Assembly (NCBI GenBank): GCA_001735895.1
Contig: DS021199.1
Span: 651,168-689,413 of the forward strand
Length of the DNA: 38,246 nt
Source: Olavius algarvensis Gamma 3 endosymbiont
Lineage (GTDB): Bacteria > Pseudomonadota > Gammaproteobacteria > GCA-001735895
Direction of reading: 5' to 3'
The notes below the pieces were generated by a model, which worked only from the letters and a program-made list of their open reading frames with translations, was not told the origin of the DNA and searched no databases. The position numbers and the translations under genes were made by a program. This document shows, in pieces, positions 28,954 through 37,070 of the stretch (position 1 is the first letter of the stretch; the number at the start of each line of letters is the position of its first letter).

Positions 28954-29396
28954 TATTCATCGAAGTCGATATGTATGTCGTCGGGATAAGGCTGTCCCGT
29001 GCCGGTTTCGACACAGGATTTCAAACTCATCATGAATATCCCCCACTTGGTGCTGCAGTGCGCGAGAAAGTCGTCCGCCTGTGGCCAATTGTAGTGGCTG
29101 AAAGCGACGATGGTCTGTTTTTCTTCCGCTTGCAGATCGAACAGTATTTCGGACCCCTTCCAAGCGCCGGGCATATCACCGTAATGACGCCAGCGTACCC
29201 GCCTGTCGGTTACCAGCTCTGTGACTTCGAAGCGGGGGCCATCGTCGCCGAAACGAAAATAGATAACCGAGCCGACCCCGCCCGCGCCTTCGGTATCGCT
29301 GGTCCACCACTGCGATAAGCCGGCGTCGGTTGTGAGCAAACGATAAATCTCCGCCGCGCTGCCCTGGATACCGACACGGTGCCTGATTTCAGCCAT
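28953..29396 (-). CDS. SRPBCC-family protein
   Basis: A 147-residue START/Bet v1-fold protein. The start at 29396 (MAEIRHRVGIQGSAAEIYRL) fits the domain; the open frame extends upstream without family sequence. It contains GLSQWWTSDTEGAGGVGSV, FRFGDDGPRFEVTELV and a C-terminal helix with THKWGIF-like TKWGIFMMSLKSCVETGTG. Ligand unknown. It is the first gene of a pair with the S4 gene and is divergent from rbgA. Confidence 0.83.
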   Translation of the reverse strand: MAEIRHRVGIQGSAAEIYRLLTTDAGLSQWWTSDTEGAGGVGSVIYFRFGDDGPRFEVTELVTDRRVRWRHYGDMPGAWKGSEILFDLQAEEKQTIVAFSHYNWPQADDFLAHCSTKWGIFMMSLKSCVETGTGQPYPDDIHIDFDE

Positions 29397-29556
29397 GCGC
29401 GCTAGTGTAACGATTTTATCGGTATTGGGAATACTTGAAGCGGGCGCCGGCGGGATATTATTTGCATTTTGAGAACCGGTCGAAGCTTTTACGAAATAAC
29501 TCGCCAATGCCTTTATTTGTAGCCAGAATATTGGCATTTACCGTTTCGAGGTCGAC

Positions 29557-30465
29557 ATGATCCAGTGGTATCCGGGCCATATGCATAAGGCCAGCAAGGA
29601 GTTTAAAAAAATCTTGCCGCAAGTCGATCTCGTCATCGAAGTGCTGGATGCGCGCTTGCCAGGGTCGAGCGAGAATCCAATGCTGGCGCGCTTGCGGCGC
29701 GACAAACCCTGCATCAAGTTACTCAATAAAAGCGACCTGGCCGATCCGCAACGCCTGGCTCAATGGATTAGCTGCCTGGAGCAGAAAAATCGGGTCAGGA
29801 CCCTGGTCTGCAGTAGCAAAGACAATGCCATCACCGGGCTTTTCGAGTTATGCCGTCAACTGGTGCCGCGGCGCGACAATCGATCGGCGATGATATACGC
29901 CATGATTGCCGGGATTCCCAATGTCGGTAAGTCAACTCTGATCAATCGCTTGGCGGATCGTACGATCGCAAAAACGGGCAACGAGGCCGCGCTTACCCGC
30001 ATGCAACAACGCATCGAAGTTTCGCCGGAATTTACCCTGATCGATACGCCGGGCATGCTCTGGCCCAATATCGAAAACCCGGCCAGCGGATATCGCCTGG
30101 CGGCGACGGGAGCGATCCGCGACACGGCGCTCGATTTGCAGGAAGTCGGGAGTTTTGTCGCTGAGTTTCTGCTGCAAAACTATCCTGCGGCTATCGTTCA
30201 GCGCTATGATATCGAGCCATTGCCGCCGAACGAGATCGAATTACTCGAGGCCATCGGTCGTAAGCGCGGCTGTATCGTTGCCGGTGGGCGCATCGATCTG
30301 GAAAAGGTGGCGCGCTTGTTGCTCAGCGAATTGCGTAACGGCGAACTTGGGGCTATATGTTTAGAAACACCTGCGGGTTACGCCGCGGAGAGCCGACAGG
30401 TGGACGTCATTCGCGCTGAAAAAGCCGCAAAGAAAGAAGCGCGCAAAGCCGGACGCCGTAAATAG
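29557..30465 (+). CDS. rbgA: Ribosome biogenesis GTPase RbgA (YlqF)
   Basis: Circularly permuted GTPase that assists late 50S subunit assembly. It starts MIQWYPGHMHKASKEFKKIL, the family opening, and shows the permuted order of motifs: G4 NKSD (57-60) before G1 GIPNVGKST (119-127) and G3 DTPG (163-166). At 302 residues it is of normal length, with a basic lysine-rich tail. A purine-rich GAGG lies before the ATG. A GNAT gene follows by 16 bp. Confidence 0.93.
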   Translation: MIQWYPGHMHKASKEFKKILPQVDLVIEVLDARLPGSSENPMLARLRRDKPCIKLLNKSDLADPQRLAQWISCLEQKNRVRTLVCSSKDNAITGLFELCRQLVPRRDNRSAMIYAMIAGIPNVGKSTLINRLADRTIAKTGNEAALTRMQQRIEVSPEFTLIDTPGMLWPNIENPASGYRLAATGAIRDTALDLQEVGSFVAEFLLQNYPAAIVQRYDIEPLPPNEIELLEAIGRKRGCIVAGGRIDLEKVARLLLSELRNGELGAICLETPAGYAAESRQVDVIRAEKAAKKEARKAGRRK

Positions 30466-30481
30466 CAAGAGGTTTATATTC

Positions 30482-30949
30482 ATGATTATCCGCCAGGCAT
30501 TGTCTCAGGATGCTGCCGAATTGACAGAATTCAATATCAGCATGGCACGCGAAACCGAAGGGATGGAGTTGATTCCCGAGGTGATCGGCGCCGGCGTCAA
30601 AGCCATGATCGAAAATCCGCAGATGGGTTTTTACCTGGTGGTCGAGCTCGACAACGGGATCCAGGCGTCGCTGATGGTTACCACCGAATGGAGCGACTGG
30701 CGCAACGGCATGTTTTGGTGGATTCAAAGCGTTTACGTCCGCCCATCGTATCGCCGCCAAGGTCTCTACCGGGAACTGTATGAACGCGTCAAGGAGCTTG
30801 CCGAACAGGAACCGGCCGTATGTGGATTCAGACTCTATGTAGAACGCGATAATACGAATGCGCAAAAAACCTACAAATCGCTCGGTATGACGGAAACCGA
30901 GTATAAGCTATTTGAAGAATTGGTCCCGGGCCTGAAATACAGGAAATAA
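30482..30949 (+). CDS. GNAT-family acetyltransferase
   Basis: A 155-residue GNAT protein. The central strand and acetyl-CoA loop read WIQSVYVRPSYRRQGLYREL (the R-R-Q-G-L form of the P-loop), followed by LYVERDNTNAQKTYKSLGM, the usual closing beta-bulge region. Substrate unknown. Its gene lies 16 bp after rbgA and may be co-transcribed. Confidence 0.88.
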   Translation: MIIRQALSQDAAELTEFNISMARETEGMELIPEVIGAGVKAMIENPQMGFYLVVELDNGIQASLMVTTEWSDWRNGMFWWIQSVYVRPSYRRQGLYRELYERVKELAEQEPAVCGFRLYVERDNTNAQKTYKSLGMTETEYKLFEELVPGLKYRK

Positions 30950-30965
30950 CGCTTGCCGCTCCGAG

Positions 30966-30991
30966 GGGGACAGACCTGTAGGTCTGTCCCC
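30966..30991. terminator. Strong palindrome between the GNAT gene and the thiamine operon
   Basis: GGGGACAGACC (30966-30976) and GGTCTGTCCCC (30981-30991) form an 11-bp perfect stem around TGTA. It may end the rbgA-GNAT transcript before the riboswitch, though it lacks a T tail. Confidence 0.55.
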
Positions 30992-31035
30992 GGGAGTCCC
31001 GGCTTGCGTAAACCCGGCAGTAATAATATAGTCAG

Positions 31036-31131
31036 CGCTCCTCAACGGGGTGCTCGCACGAGCTGAGACTCGCCATTTCGGCGTAACCCGATGAACCTGA
31101 TCCAGTTAGCACTGGCGTAGGGATGTGAGCG
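31036..31131 (+). ncRNA. TPP riboswitch (THI element)
   Basis: The conserved thiamine pyrophosphate aptamer is plain: ACGGGGTGC (31045-31053), GCTGAGA (31062-31068), ACCCGATGAACCTGATC (31077 on) and the closing GCGTAGGGATGTGAGCG. P1 pairs CGCTC (31036-31040) with GAGCG (31127-31131). It lies 58 bp before thiB. TCTCC near 31150 can pair with GGAGA in the ribosome site at 31179-31183, a possible but short expression platform, so control may act on translation. High TPP would switch the operon off. Confidence 0.95.
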
Positions 31132-31188
31132 ATTCCATGCTATTCCCATCTCTCCGTTTCTTTAGAATCCAGACAAATGGAGAACAGT

Positions 31189-32196
31189 ATGATTTTTTTT
31201 AGGCGTTTTTACCCCGGTGCCGCGCTGGCGCTATGCCTGGCCTTTGGCGCCCAGGCGGCCACGCCTACCCTGACGGTTTATACCTACGACTCGTTTACCA
31301 GTGATTGGGGCCCGGGTCCTCAGGTCAAAAAGGCGTTTGAAGCGCGTTGCGACTGTATTCTCGAACTGGTGGGACTGGAAGACGGCGTGTCGATGCTCAA
31401 TCGACTCAAGCTGGAAGGGAACAACACAAAAGCCGACATGTTACTCGGCATTGACACCAATCTGACCGCCGAAGCACGCGCCACCGGATTATTCGCAGAA
31501 CACGCTTTGAAGCTTGAAACCTCGTCGCTGCCCGAGCCCTGGGCCGATAATATGTTTCTGCCCTACGACTACGGCTATTTTGCCTTTGTTTACAACAAGG
31601 AGCGTCTCAGCAATCCGCCGGTGAGTCTACGGCAGCTGGTGGAAGACGAGAATGGCCCGAGCATTCTGATTCAGGATCCGCGTACCTCGACGCCGGGTCT
31701 CGGGTTGCTGCTGTGGGTTAAGAAGATCTACGGTGACCGGGCCGACGATGCCTGGGCAAAACTATCCAAGCGTATCGTTACGGTCAGTAAAGGCTGGAGC
31801 GAAGCCTATGGCCTGTTTCTCAAGAATGAGGCCGACATGGTATTGAGCTATACCACCTCGCCAGCCTATCACCTCATCGCCGAACAGGATCGACGCTTTG
31901 CGGCGGCCGAATTTAGCGAAGGTCACTACCAGCAAATCGAAGTGGCCGGTGTGCTGCGCAGCAGCCGGCAACAATCCCTGGCGCGGGACTTCCTCGAGTT
32001 CATGCTGAGCGAGGATTTCCAAACAATCATTCCGACCACCAACTGGATGTACCCGGTGGCACTGCCGGCGGCTAGCTTGCGTCCCGAATTTTCACAGCTG
32101 GTCGATCCGTCCCCGGCGCTGTTGTTCGACGATAAGCTGGTTGCCTCGATGCGTAAGCAATGGATCGACGAATGGCTGGAAGTCATGTCGCGCTAA
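31189..32196 (+). CDS. thiB: Thiamine ABC transporter, periplasmic binding protein ThiB
   Basis: Binds thiamine, its phosphates, or both in the periplasm and delivers them to ThiPQ. I chose ATG at 31189 (GGAG six bases before); an ATG four codons upstream overlaps that ribosome site. A signal peptide (FYPGAALALCLAFGAQAA) is followed by mature PTLTVYTYDSFTSDWGPG, the typical ThiB opening, then LEDGVSMLNRLKLEG, PYDYGYFAFVYNKE and TTNWMYPV. The product has 335 residues. It is the first gene of the riboswitch-led operon. Confidence 0.96.
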   Translation: MIFFRRFYPGAALALCLAFGAQAATPTLTVYTYDSFTSDWGPGPQVKKAFEARCDCILELVGLEDGVSMLNRLKLEGNNTKADMLLGIDTNLTAEARATGLFAEHALKLETSSLPEPWADNMFLPYDYGYFAFVYNKERLSNPPVSLRQLVEDENGPSILIQDPRTSTPGLGLLLWVKKIYGDRADDAWAKLSKRIVTVSKGWSEAYGLFLKNEADMVLSYTTSPAYHLIAEQDRRFAAAEFSEGHYQQIEVAGVLRSSRQQSLARDFLEFMLSEDFQTIIPTTNWMYPVALPAASLRPEFSQLVDPSPALLFDDKLVASMRKQWIDEWLEVMSR

Positions 32197-32209
32197 GCGG
32201 CAACCGATA

Positions 32210-33769
32210 ATGTACCCTCAGGCCATTCCGGCGGCCCTGGTACTCGGCCTGCTGGCCGTGATCGTGGTCGCGCCGTTGGTTGGCTTGCTGCAGCTGGGCG
32301 CGATGCCGGGATTCGAAAGCGGCGATTTACAGTTTTGGCAAAGCGCCTATATTCGCCGGGTACTGGTCTTCAGCTTATGGCAGGCGCTGCTGTCGACGCT
32401 GTGTAGCGTACTGCCCGCTATCCTGGTAGCGCGCGCGTTTGCATTGCAGCCATCGTTTCCGCTACGCGGTTTTTTGTTGCGCCTGTTTGCCCTGCCGCTG
32501 GTGGTGCCGGCGGTGGTCGCGGTAATGGGCGTGGTTTCGGTCTATGGTAGTGACGGCTGGATCCCGTTGGGCCGGTCCCTGTACGGGCTTGGCGGTATTT
32601 TACTGGCGCATGTCTTTTTCAACTTACCGCTTGCCGTCAGGCTATTGCTGCCCTATTGGCAGGCGATCCCGCAACGACATTGGCAGCTTGCCGAACAGCT
32701 CGACATGAATACCTGGCAACGCTGGCGTTTCCTCGAATGGCCGGTATTGCGCGAGGGCTTGCCCGGGGTGATGCTGCTGGTTTTCATGTTATGCCTGACC
32801 AGTTTCGCCGTGGTGCTGACGCTCGGCGGCGGACCCAGGAGCACTACTCTGGAAGTTGCGATTTATCAATCCTTACGCTTCGATTTCGATCCGGTCAGGG
32901 CGGTGGTGTTGGCATTGCTGCAACTTGGCCTGTGCCTGTTGGTAGCGGGGCTGACGTTGAAACTGCAGCGCTTGCCCGAAGTGGAAATCTCGCTCGACAG
33001 GGCGGCTTCGCCGAACGCCGGGATATTCAAACCGTTACAGCTGGCGCTGATTTTGCTGACCGCCGTCTATGTCGGCATGCCGCTATTGTCGATGCTGCTC
33101 GATGCGCTCACGGGACCGCTGTCAAAAGTATTTACCGGGACCCTGTTCTGGCGTTCGGCAGCCAAAACCCTGTTAATCGGTTTGTCGGCTGCATTGCTGT
33201 CGGTCAGCGCCGGCTGGTTTATTTTGCGCTACAGTGCGAGCCTGGCCGGGCAGCCGGGTCGCGCCCGCTTAATCGATCTGGCCGGTTCGCTGGTATACGT
33301 CGTGCCGCCGCTAGTGATCGGCACCGGCATGTTTGTACTGTTGTCACCGCATGTTGACGTTTTTAGCTGGGTTTATCCGATAGTGATCGCGGTCAATGCG
33401 CTCATGGGAATGCCGTTTGTCATCCGCACGCTGGGACCGGCGCTGCGGCAAAATCACGCCCGCTATCACTTGCTATGTCTGAGTCTCGCGCTCACCGGCT
33501 GGAGTCGCTTTCGCTATCTGGAGTGGCCGCTGTTGCGACGGCCAATTGGACTGGCTATGGCACTCGTCGCGGCACTGGCAATGGGCGATCTCGGCGTGAT
33601 TGCATTATTCGGCACCCCGGAAACGGCGACGCTCACGTTGCTGATTTATCAACAGCTGGGGGCCTATCTGATTCCACAGGCGACGGTTACGGCACTGTTC
33701 CTGTTGCTGCTATGCCTGAGCGTGTTCTGGTTGCTCGAGCGTGGGGTAGGAGGCAGGATCGATGATTGA
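32210..33769 (+). CDS. thiP: Thiamine ABC transporter permease ThiP
   Basis: Inner-membrane permease of 519 residues with the two-fold repeated permease domain of the binding-protein-dependent family. The start ATG at 32210 gives MYPQAIPAALVLGLLAVIVV, the first membrane helix. Each half has the EAA-type loop, seen as LAEQLDMNTWQRWRFLEWPVLR in the first and ALTGWSRFRYLEWPLLRRPIG in the second. Many hydrophobic helices are visible, about 12 in total. It follows thiB by 13 bp and overlaps thiQ by 8 bp. Confidence 0.95.
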   Translation: MYPQAIPAALVLGLLAVIVVAPLVGLLQLGAMPGFESGDLQFWQSAYIRRVLVFSLWQALLSTLCSVLPAILVARAFALQPSFPLRGFLLRLFALPLVVPAVVAVMGVVSVYGSDGWIPLGRSLYGLGGILLAHVFFNLPLAVRLLLPYWQAIPQRHWQLAEQLDMNTWQRWRFLEWPVLREGLPGVMLLVFMLCLTSFAVVLTLGGGPRSTTLEVAIYQSLRFDFDPVRAVVLALLQLGLCLLVAGLTLKLQRLPEVEISLDRAASPNAGIFKPLQLALILLTAVYVGMPLLSMLLDALTGPLSKVFTGTLFWRSAAKTLLIGLSAALLSVSAGWFILRYSASLAGQPGRARLIDLAGSLVYVVPPLVIGTGMFVLLSPHVDVFSWVYPIVIAVNALMGMPFVIRTLGPALRQNHARYHLLCLSLALTGWSRFRYLEWPLLRRPIGLAMALVAALAMGDLGVIALFGTPETATLTLLIYQQLGAYLIPQATVTALFLLLLCLSVFWLLERGVGGRIDD

Positions 33770-34472
33770 AATAAAAGACCTTGAATTCAACTACACTGGT
33801 CTGGAATCGCCCGGCATGCACTTCGACTTGGAGGTCGCAGGCGGGGAAGTGCTGAGCCTGATAGGGCCCAGCGGCTCCGGTAAATCGACTCTGTTGAGCC
33901 TGATCGCGGGATTCCTGATGCCCGCCGCCGGGGAAATACTATTAGACGGCGCCGCTATCGAAACCCTGCCGGCCGCGCGCCGCCCGGTATCGATTGTATT
34001 TCAGCAACATAACCTGTTCCCACATCTCGATCTTTATACCAACGTAGCTCTCGGTATCGATCCAGCGTTACGCCTGACCCCGTCACAGGTCGCCAGTATC
34101 GGCGATGCCCTCGAGCGACTGGGATTGAGCGATTTGCGGCGGCGTAAACCCGGTTCGCTGTCGGGCGGCCAACGACAGCGCGTCGCACTTGCCCGAGCGC
34201 TGGTGCGCCGGCGCAAAATATTGCTGCTGGATGAGGCTTTTGCCGCGCTCGGCCCGGCGCAGCGCGCCGAAATGATAAGCCTGGTCAAAAACCTGGTGCA
34301 GGAAAACGGGATGGCGGCATTGCTGGTCAGTCATCAACCGCGTGATGCTCTGATCGCCTCGGAGCGTACCGCATTCCTCTGCAAAGGCCGGATTACGGCC
34401 TTACAGCCGACCGCCGAGCTGCTCGAACAGTCGGCTTTACCGGAAGTTCGAGAATATCTGGGTTCGATGTGA
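33762..34472 (+). CDS. thiQ: Thiamine ABC transporter ATP-binding protein ThiQ
   Basis: Cytoplasmic ATPase that powers ThiP. The 236 residues contain Walker A GPSGSGKST (35-43), Q-loop FQQHNLFPHL, signature LSGGQRQR (133-140), Walker B LLLDEAFAAL (154-163) and H-loop VSHQPRDA. Two oddities: Walker B is followed by EAF where EPF is usual, and the D-loop reads AALGP where AALDP is usual, so its aspartate is a glycine. The ribosome site AGGAGG lies inside thiP. Confidence 0.95.
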   Translation: MIEIKDLEFNYTGLESPGMHFDLEVAGGEVLSLIGPSGSGKSTLLSLIAGFLMPAAGEILLDGAAIETLPAARRPVSIVFQQHNLFPHLDLYTNVALGIDPALRLTPSQVASIGDALERLGLSDLRRRKPGSLSGGQRQRVALARALVRRRKILLLDEAFAALGPAQRAEMISLVKNLVQENGMAALLVSHQPRDALIASERTAFLCKGRITALQPTAELLEQSALPEVREYLGSM

Positions 34473-35266
34473 ATCAAATTGATTTCAAACGATTGTTTTC
34501 ACGGATTCCAATACTCGAGAAACAATCGCCCGACGACTTCTCGATTTCACAGCTACCCGGTTACACCAATCGCAATTATCGATTGGTTAATCGAAGCAGC
34601 GATTGGGTTTTACGCGTCCCCCGATCCGCGACCAATCGCTATATAGACCGCGCTGCCGAAGCGGCCAACCAGGACTGCGCCAGCGATCTCGACCTTGCGC
34701 CAAGGCCGCTGTGGCGGGAAGATTCGGGTTTAACACTAACGCAGACGCTCAGCGCCAGCCGCAGTCTAATGCCGGCCGATCTGACCGGTTCGAGCGCCTT
34801 GCAAAGAATAGTAACGCCGCTTTCAATATTGCATCGCAGCGGTCAACGCTTTCGCGGACGGGTAGATCTGGGACGGCTATTGACCCGATATTACTCGCTG
34901 TTGTCACTGCGGCTGCAGGAAAAATACCGGCCACGCTTGCAGGCAGCGCGGTACTTGATTCCGCAGTTGCATGACAGAGATTCTGATTATGTCGCCTCGC
35001 ATAACGACCTGGTATTGCAAAACCTGTTGCTGCAGCGGGATCGGCTATGGCTAATCGATTGGGAGTTTTCGGCCATGGCTTCGCCTTACTGGGATTTGGC
35101 GACCATTTGCAATGCGGCCGACTTCGATGATCGGCAAAGCGGGCAATTGCTGGATGCTTATTGCGCCGGCGGCGAGTCAATGGAAGAATCGCTTCTTTTC
35201 GACTATCGAAACCTGCTGCAGCTACTCAGCGAATGCTGGATGGCGGCATTGGTGAACCGACGGTAA
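34469..35266 (+). CDS. APH-fold kinase, probable thiamine kinase
   Basis: A 265-residue kinase of the aminoglycoside-phosphotransferase/choline kinase fold. It has an N-terminal nucleotide-loop region (GYTNRNYRLV), the catalytic SHNDLVLQN (177-185) and the metal site IDWEF (196-200). The start is GTG overlapping the thiQ stop by 4 bp (GTGA), so it is coupled. Its place in a TPP-controlled thiamine uptake operon makes thiamine the likely substrate, as for E. coli ThiK, but sequence alone does not exclude choline or another small alcohol. Confidence 0.82.
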   Translation: MNQIDFKRLFSRIPILEKQSPDDFSISQLPGYTNRNYRLVNRSSDWVLRVPRSATNRYIDRAAEAANQDCASDLDLAPRPLWREDSGLTLTQTLSASRSLMPADLTGSSALQRIVTPLSILHRSGQRFRGRVDLGRLLTRYYSLLSLRLQEKYRPRLQAARYLIPQLHDRDSDYVASHNDLVLQNLLLQRDRLWLIDWEFSAMASPYWDLATICNAADFDDRQSGQLLDAYCAGGESMEESLLFDYRNLLQLLSECWMAALVNRR

Positions 35267-35697
35267 AATATGCTCACCCATTCAGCCAGTCTTTATCTGG
35301 CATCGGTATTAATCTGGGGTTCGACCTGGTATGCGATCAAGTTTCAGCTCGGTGTCGTCGCCGCCGAAGTGTCGCTGGTGTATCGTTTTGGCCTGGCGGC
35401 GCTAATCCTATTGCTGTTTTGCCTGCTGACCCGTCGCAGGCTGAAGTACTCGGCCCGCGAACATGGATTTATCGCGCTGCAGGGCTTGTTCCTGTTTTCC
35501 AGCAATTACCTGATCTTTTACTGGGCGACAGAATTGTTGACGTCGGGGATCGTCGCCTTGATGTTTTCTACCGTGATACTGATGAACATCGCTAATGGCG
35601 CAATTTTCATGCGTCTCAGAGTAAGCCTTCGCGTTATTATTGGCGCCGCTTGCGGAATTTTCGGGATGCCGTGGTCAAACTTTTTGATACACCCCAG

Positions 35698-36540
35698 TTA
35701 AGCGGCATGCTTCGTTTCGAGTAGTCGTTTTTCATAATCATTCGGGCTGACATAATTCAGCGTCGAATGTAATCGATATGGGTTATACCAGCTGGATATG
35801 TACTGCAGAATATCCTGCTGTGCTTCATATCGAGTCTGATAATTTCGCCATTGCACCCGCTCCTGCTTCAGACTGCCAAAGAAGCTCTCGACCACCGCAT
35901 TATCCCAACAGTCACCTTTACGGCTCATGCTGCCCTGGAACCCGTTGATTCTGAGTAATTTTCGGAATGCCTTGCTGGCATACTGAGACCCACGATCCGA
36001 GTGATGGATTAAACCTGCCTTGGGTCGGCGCTGCCAGGCGGCCATCTTCAAGGCATCACAGACCAACTGCGATTTCATCCGAGGGCTCATGCTCCAGCCC
36101 ACAACCTTTCTCAAACACAGATCTATCACGACAGCCAGGTAAAGCCAGCCCTCCTGGGTCCATACATAAGTCACATCCGCTGCGTAGACCTGATCAGGCT
36201 GGGGCACATCAAATTGCCGCTGAAGCAGATTGTCGTACACCGGTTGTTTGTGATTGCTGTTAACTCTGGCCTCCCGCATCAAATTCCGCGCCTTATTCCG
36301 GCTCACCGGATAACCCAGACAGTTCAGGGCCCGTTTCATACGTCGGCTGCCGTAGGTATGATCACTCGCATCATCAACCCGCTGAACCCACTCCAGCATT
36401 TCCTCATGCTCGGGATCAGGCGGTCTTGTGTCCATCTGGCGCCGGTAGTGGTAATAACATGACCGGTCCACACCCAGCACCTGACACATCAGGCGAACGG
36501 GAAAGGTATTCTTGTGTTGGGTGATAAACGAGTATTTCAT
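35698..36540 (-). CDS. IS3-family transposase, orfB
   Basis: A 280-residue integrase-core transposase. It shows the helix region MCQVLGVDRSCYYHYRRQ and HTYGSRRMKRALNCLGYPVS, then the DDE triad: D122 (AADVTYVW), D182 (HHSDRGSQY) and E218 (NAVVESFFGSLKQE), with 35 residues between the last two. The reading frame is intact, but the element lacks most of orfA, so normal OrfAB transposase cannot be made from this copy. Its start overlaps the orfA stop as ATGA. Confidence 0.95.
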   Translation of the reverse strand: MKYSFITQHKNTFPVRLMCQVLGVDRSCYYHYRRQMDTRPPDPEHEEMLEWVQRVDDASDHTYGSRRMKRALNCLGYPVSRNKARNLMREARVNSNHKQPVYDNLLQRQFDVPQPDQVYAADVTYVWTQEGWLYLAVVIDLCLRKVVGWSMSPRMKSQLVCDALKMAAWQRRPKAGLIHHSDRGSQYASKAFRKLLRINGFQGSMSRKGDCWDNAVVESFFGSLKQERVQWRNYQTRYEAQQDILQYISSWYNPYRLHSTLNYVSPNDYEKRLLETKHAA

Positions 36541-36655
36541 TTCGTTTCTGCTGCAAAGAATACCGTCGCCTTTTTTAAGATTTCTTTCTCCATCTTCAGG
36601 CGTTTGATTTCAGCTTTAAGTCGACGGTTCTCTTCCTGATCCGGTGTCAGCTTGA
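36537..36655 (-). pseudogene. IS3 orfA, C-terminal remnant
   Basis: Encodes HVKLTPDQEENRRLKAEIKR, continuing KEILKKATVFFAAETK before the stop, the leucine-zipper end of IS3 OrfA. The N-terminal helix-turn-helix part is absent; the sequence passes straight into the EamA gene. Confidence 0.85.
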
Positions 36656-37070
36656 CGTGGTCTTCTGGTCGGAAGTAAGCGGCGTCGAAAACAATGCCGC
36701 CACCTGGCGCGGCTTATGGATGTGCCTGATCGCCACCTATTTCGCCTCGATCGGCAATATTATTTCGGCGCGTAACCAGAAAAACGCGATCCCGGTGGTG
36801 CAAACCAACGCCTTCGGCATGGCCTACGGGGCACTGATCATGGCCGTTTTTGCGCTGTTCAGTCAGGTACCTTTTAACTATGATTCGGCTATCGCTTACA
36901 GCTTGTCGCTAATATATCTTGCGGTTTTCGGATCGATCCTCGCCTTTGGTTCCTACCTGACGCTGATCGGGCGTATCGGCGCCGATAAGGCGGCCTACGC
37001 CGCAGTCCTGTTTCCGGTAATAGCGCTCGGTATTTCGACGCTGTTTGAAGACTACCAGTGGACGCTGCGT

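Larger units (their letters stand above)
35677..36655 (-). mobile_element. IS3-family element, 5'-truncated
   Basis: About 980 bp holding an intact orfB and only the last 40 codons of orfA. The orfB-side end, with TGATACACCCC close by, seems present; the orfA-side terminal repeat and the orfA N-terminus are missing. Both junctions carry cgtggtc (35670-35676 and 36656-36662), which may be microhomology or an enlarged target repeat; IS3 elements usually duplicate 3-5 bp. Confidence 0.8.
35270..37070 (+). pseudogene. EamA/DMT-family permease gene, interrupted by two insertion sequences
   Basis: The 5' part (35270 to about 35669) encodes the first EamA repeat: LASVLIWGSTWYAIKFQLGV, VSLVYRFGLAALILLLFCLL and FIALQGLFLFSSNYLIFYWA up to IIGAACGIFGM. 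The remainder resumes at about 36657 as VFWSEVSGVENNAATWRGLW, then NAFGMAYGALIMAVFALFSQ and ILAFGSYLTLIGRIGADKAA, and is cut again after DYQWTL near 37067. A truncated IS3 element fills the first gap and an IS1182-type element the second. Even with the IS removed, one base is missing at the first joint. It starts 3 bp after the kinase gene, so it was probably the fifth gene of the thiamine operon. Confidence 0.88.

Noticed and set aside
32656-33357. 233-codon frame inside thiP
   Set aside because: It is an alternative frame of a GC-rich membrane protein gene; its composition is that of a shadow frame.
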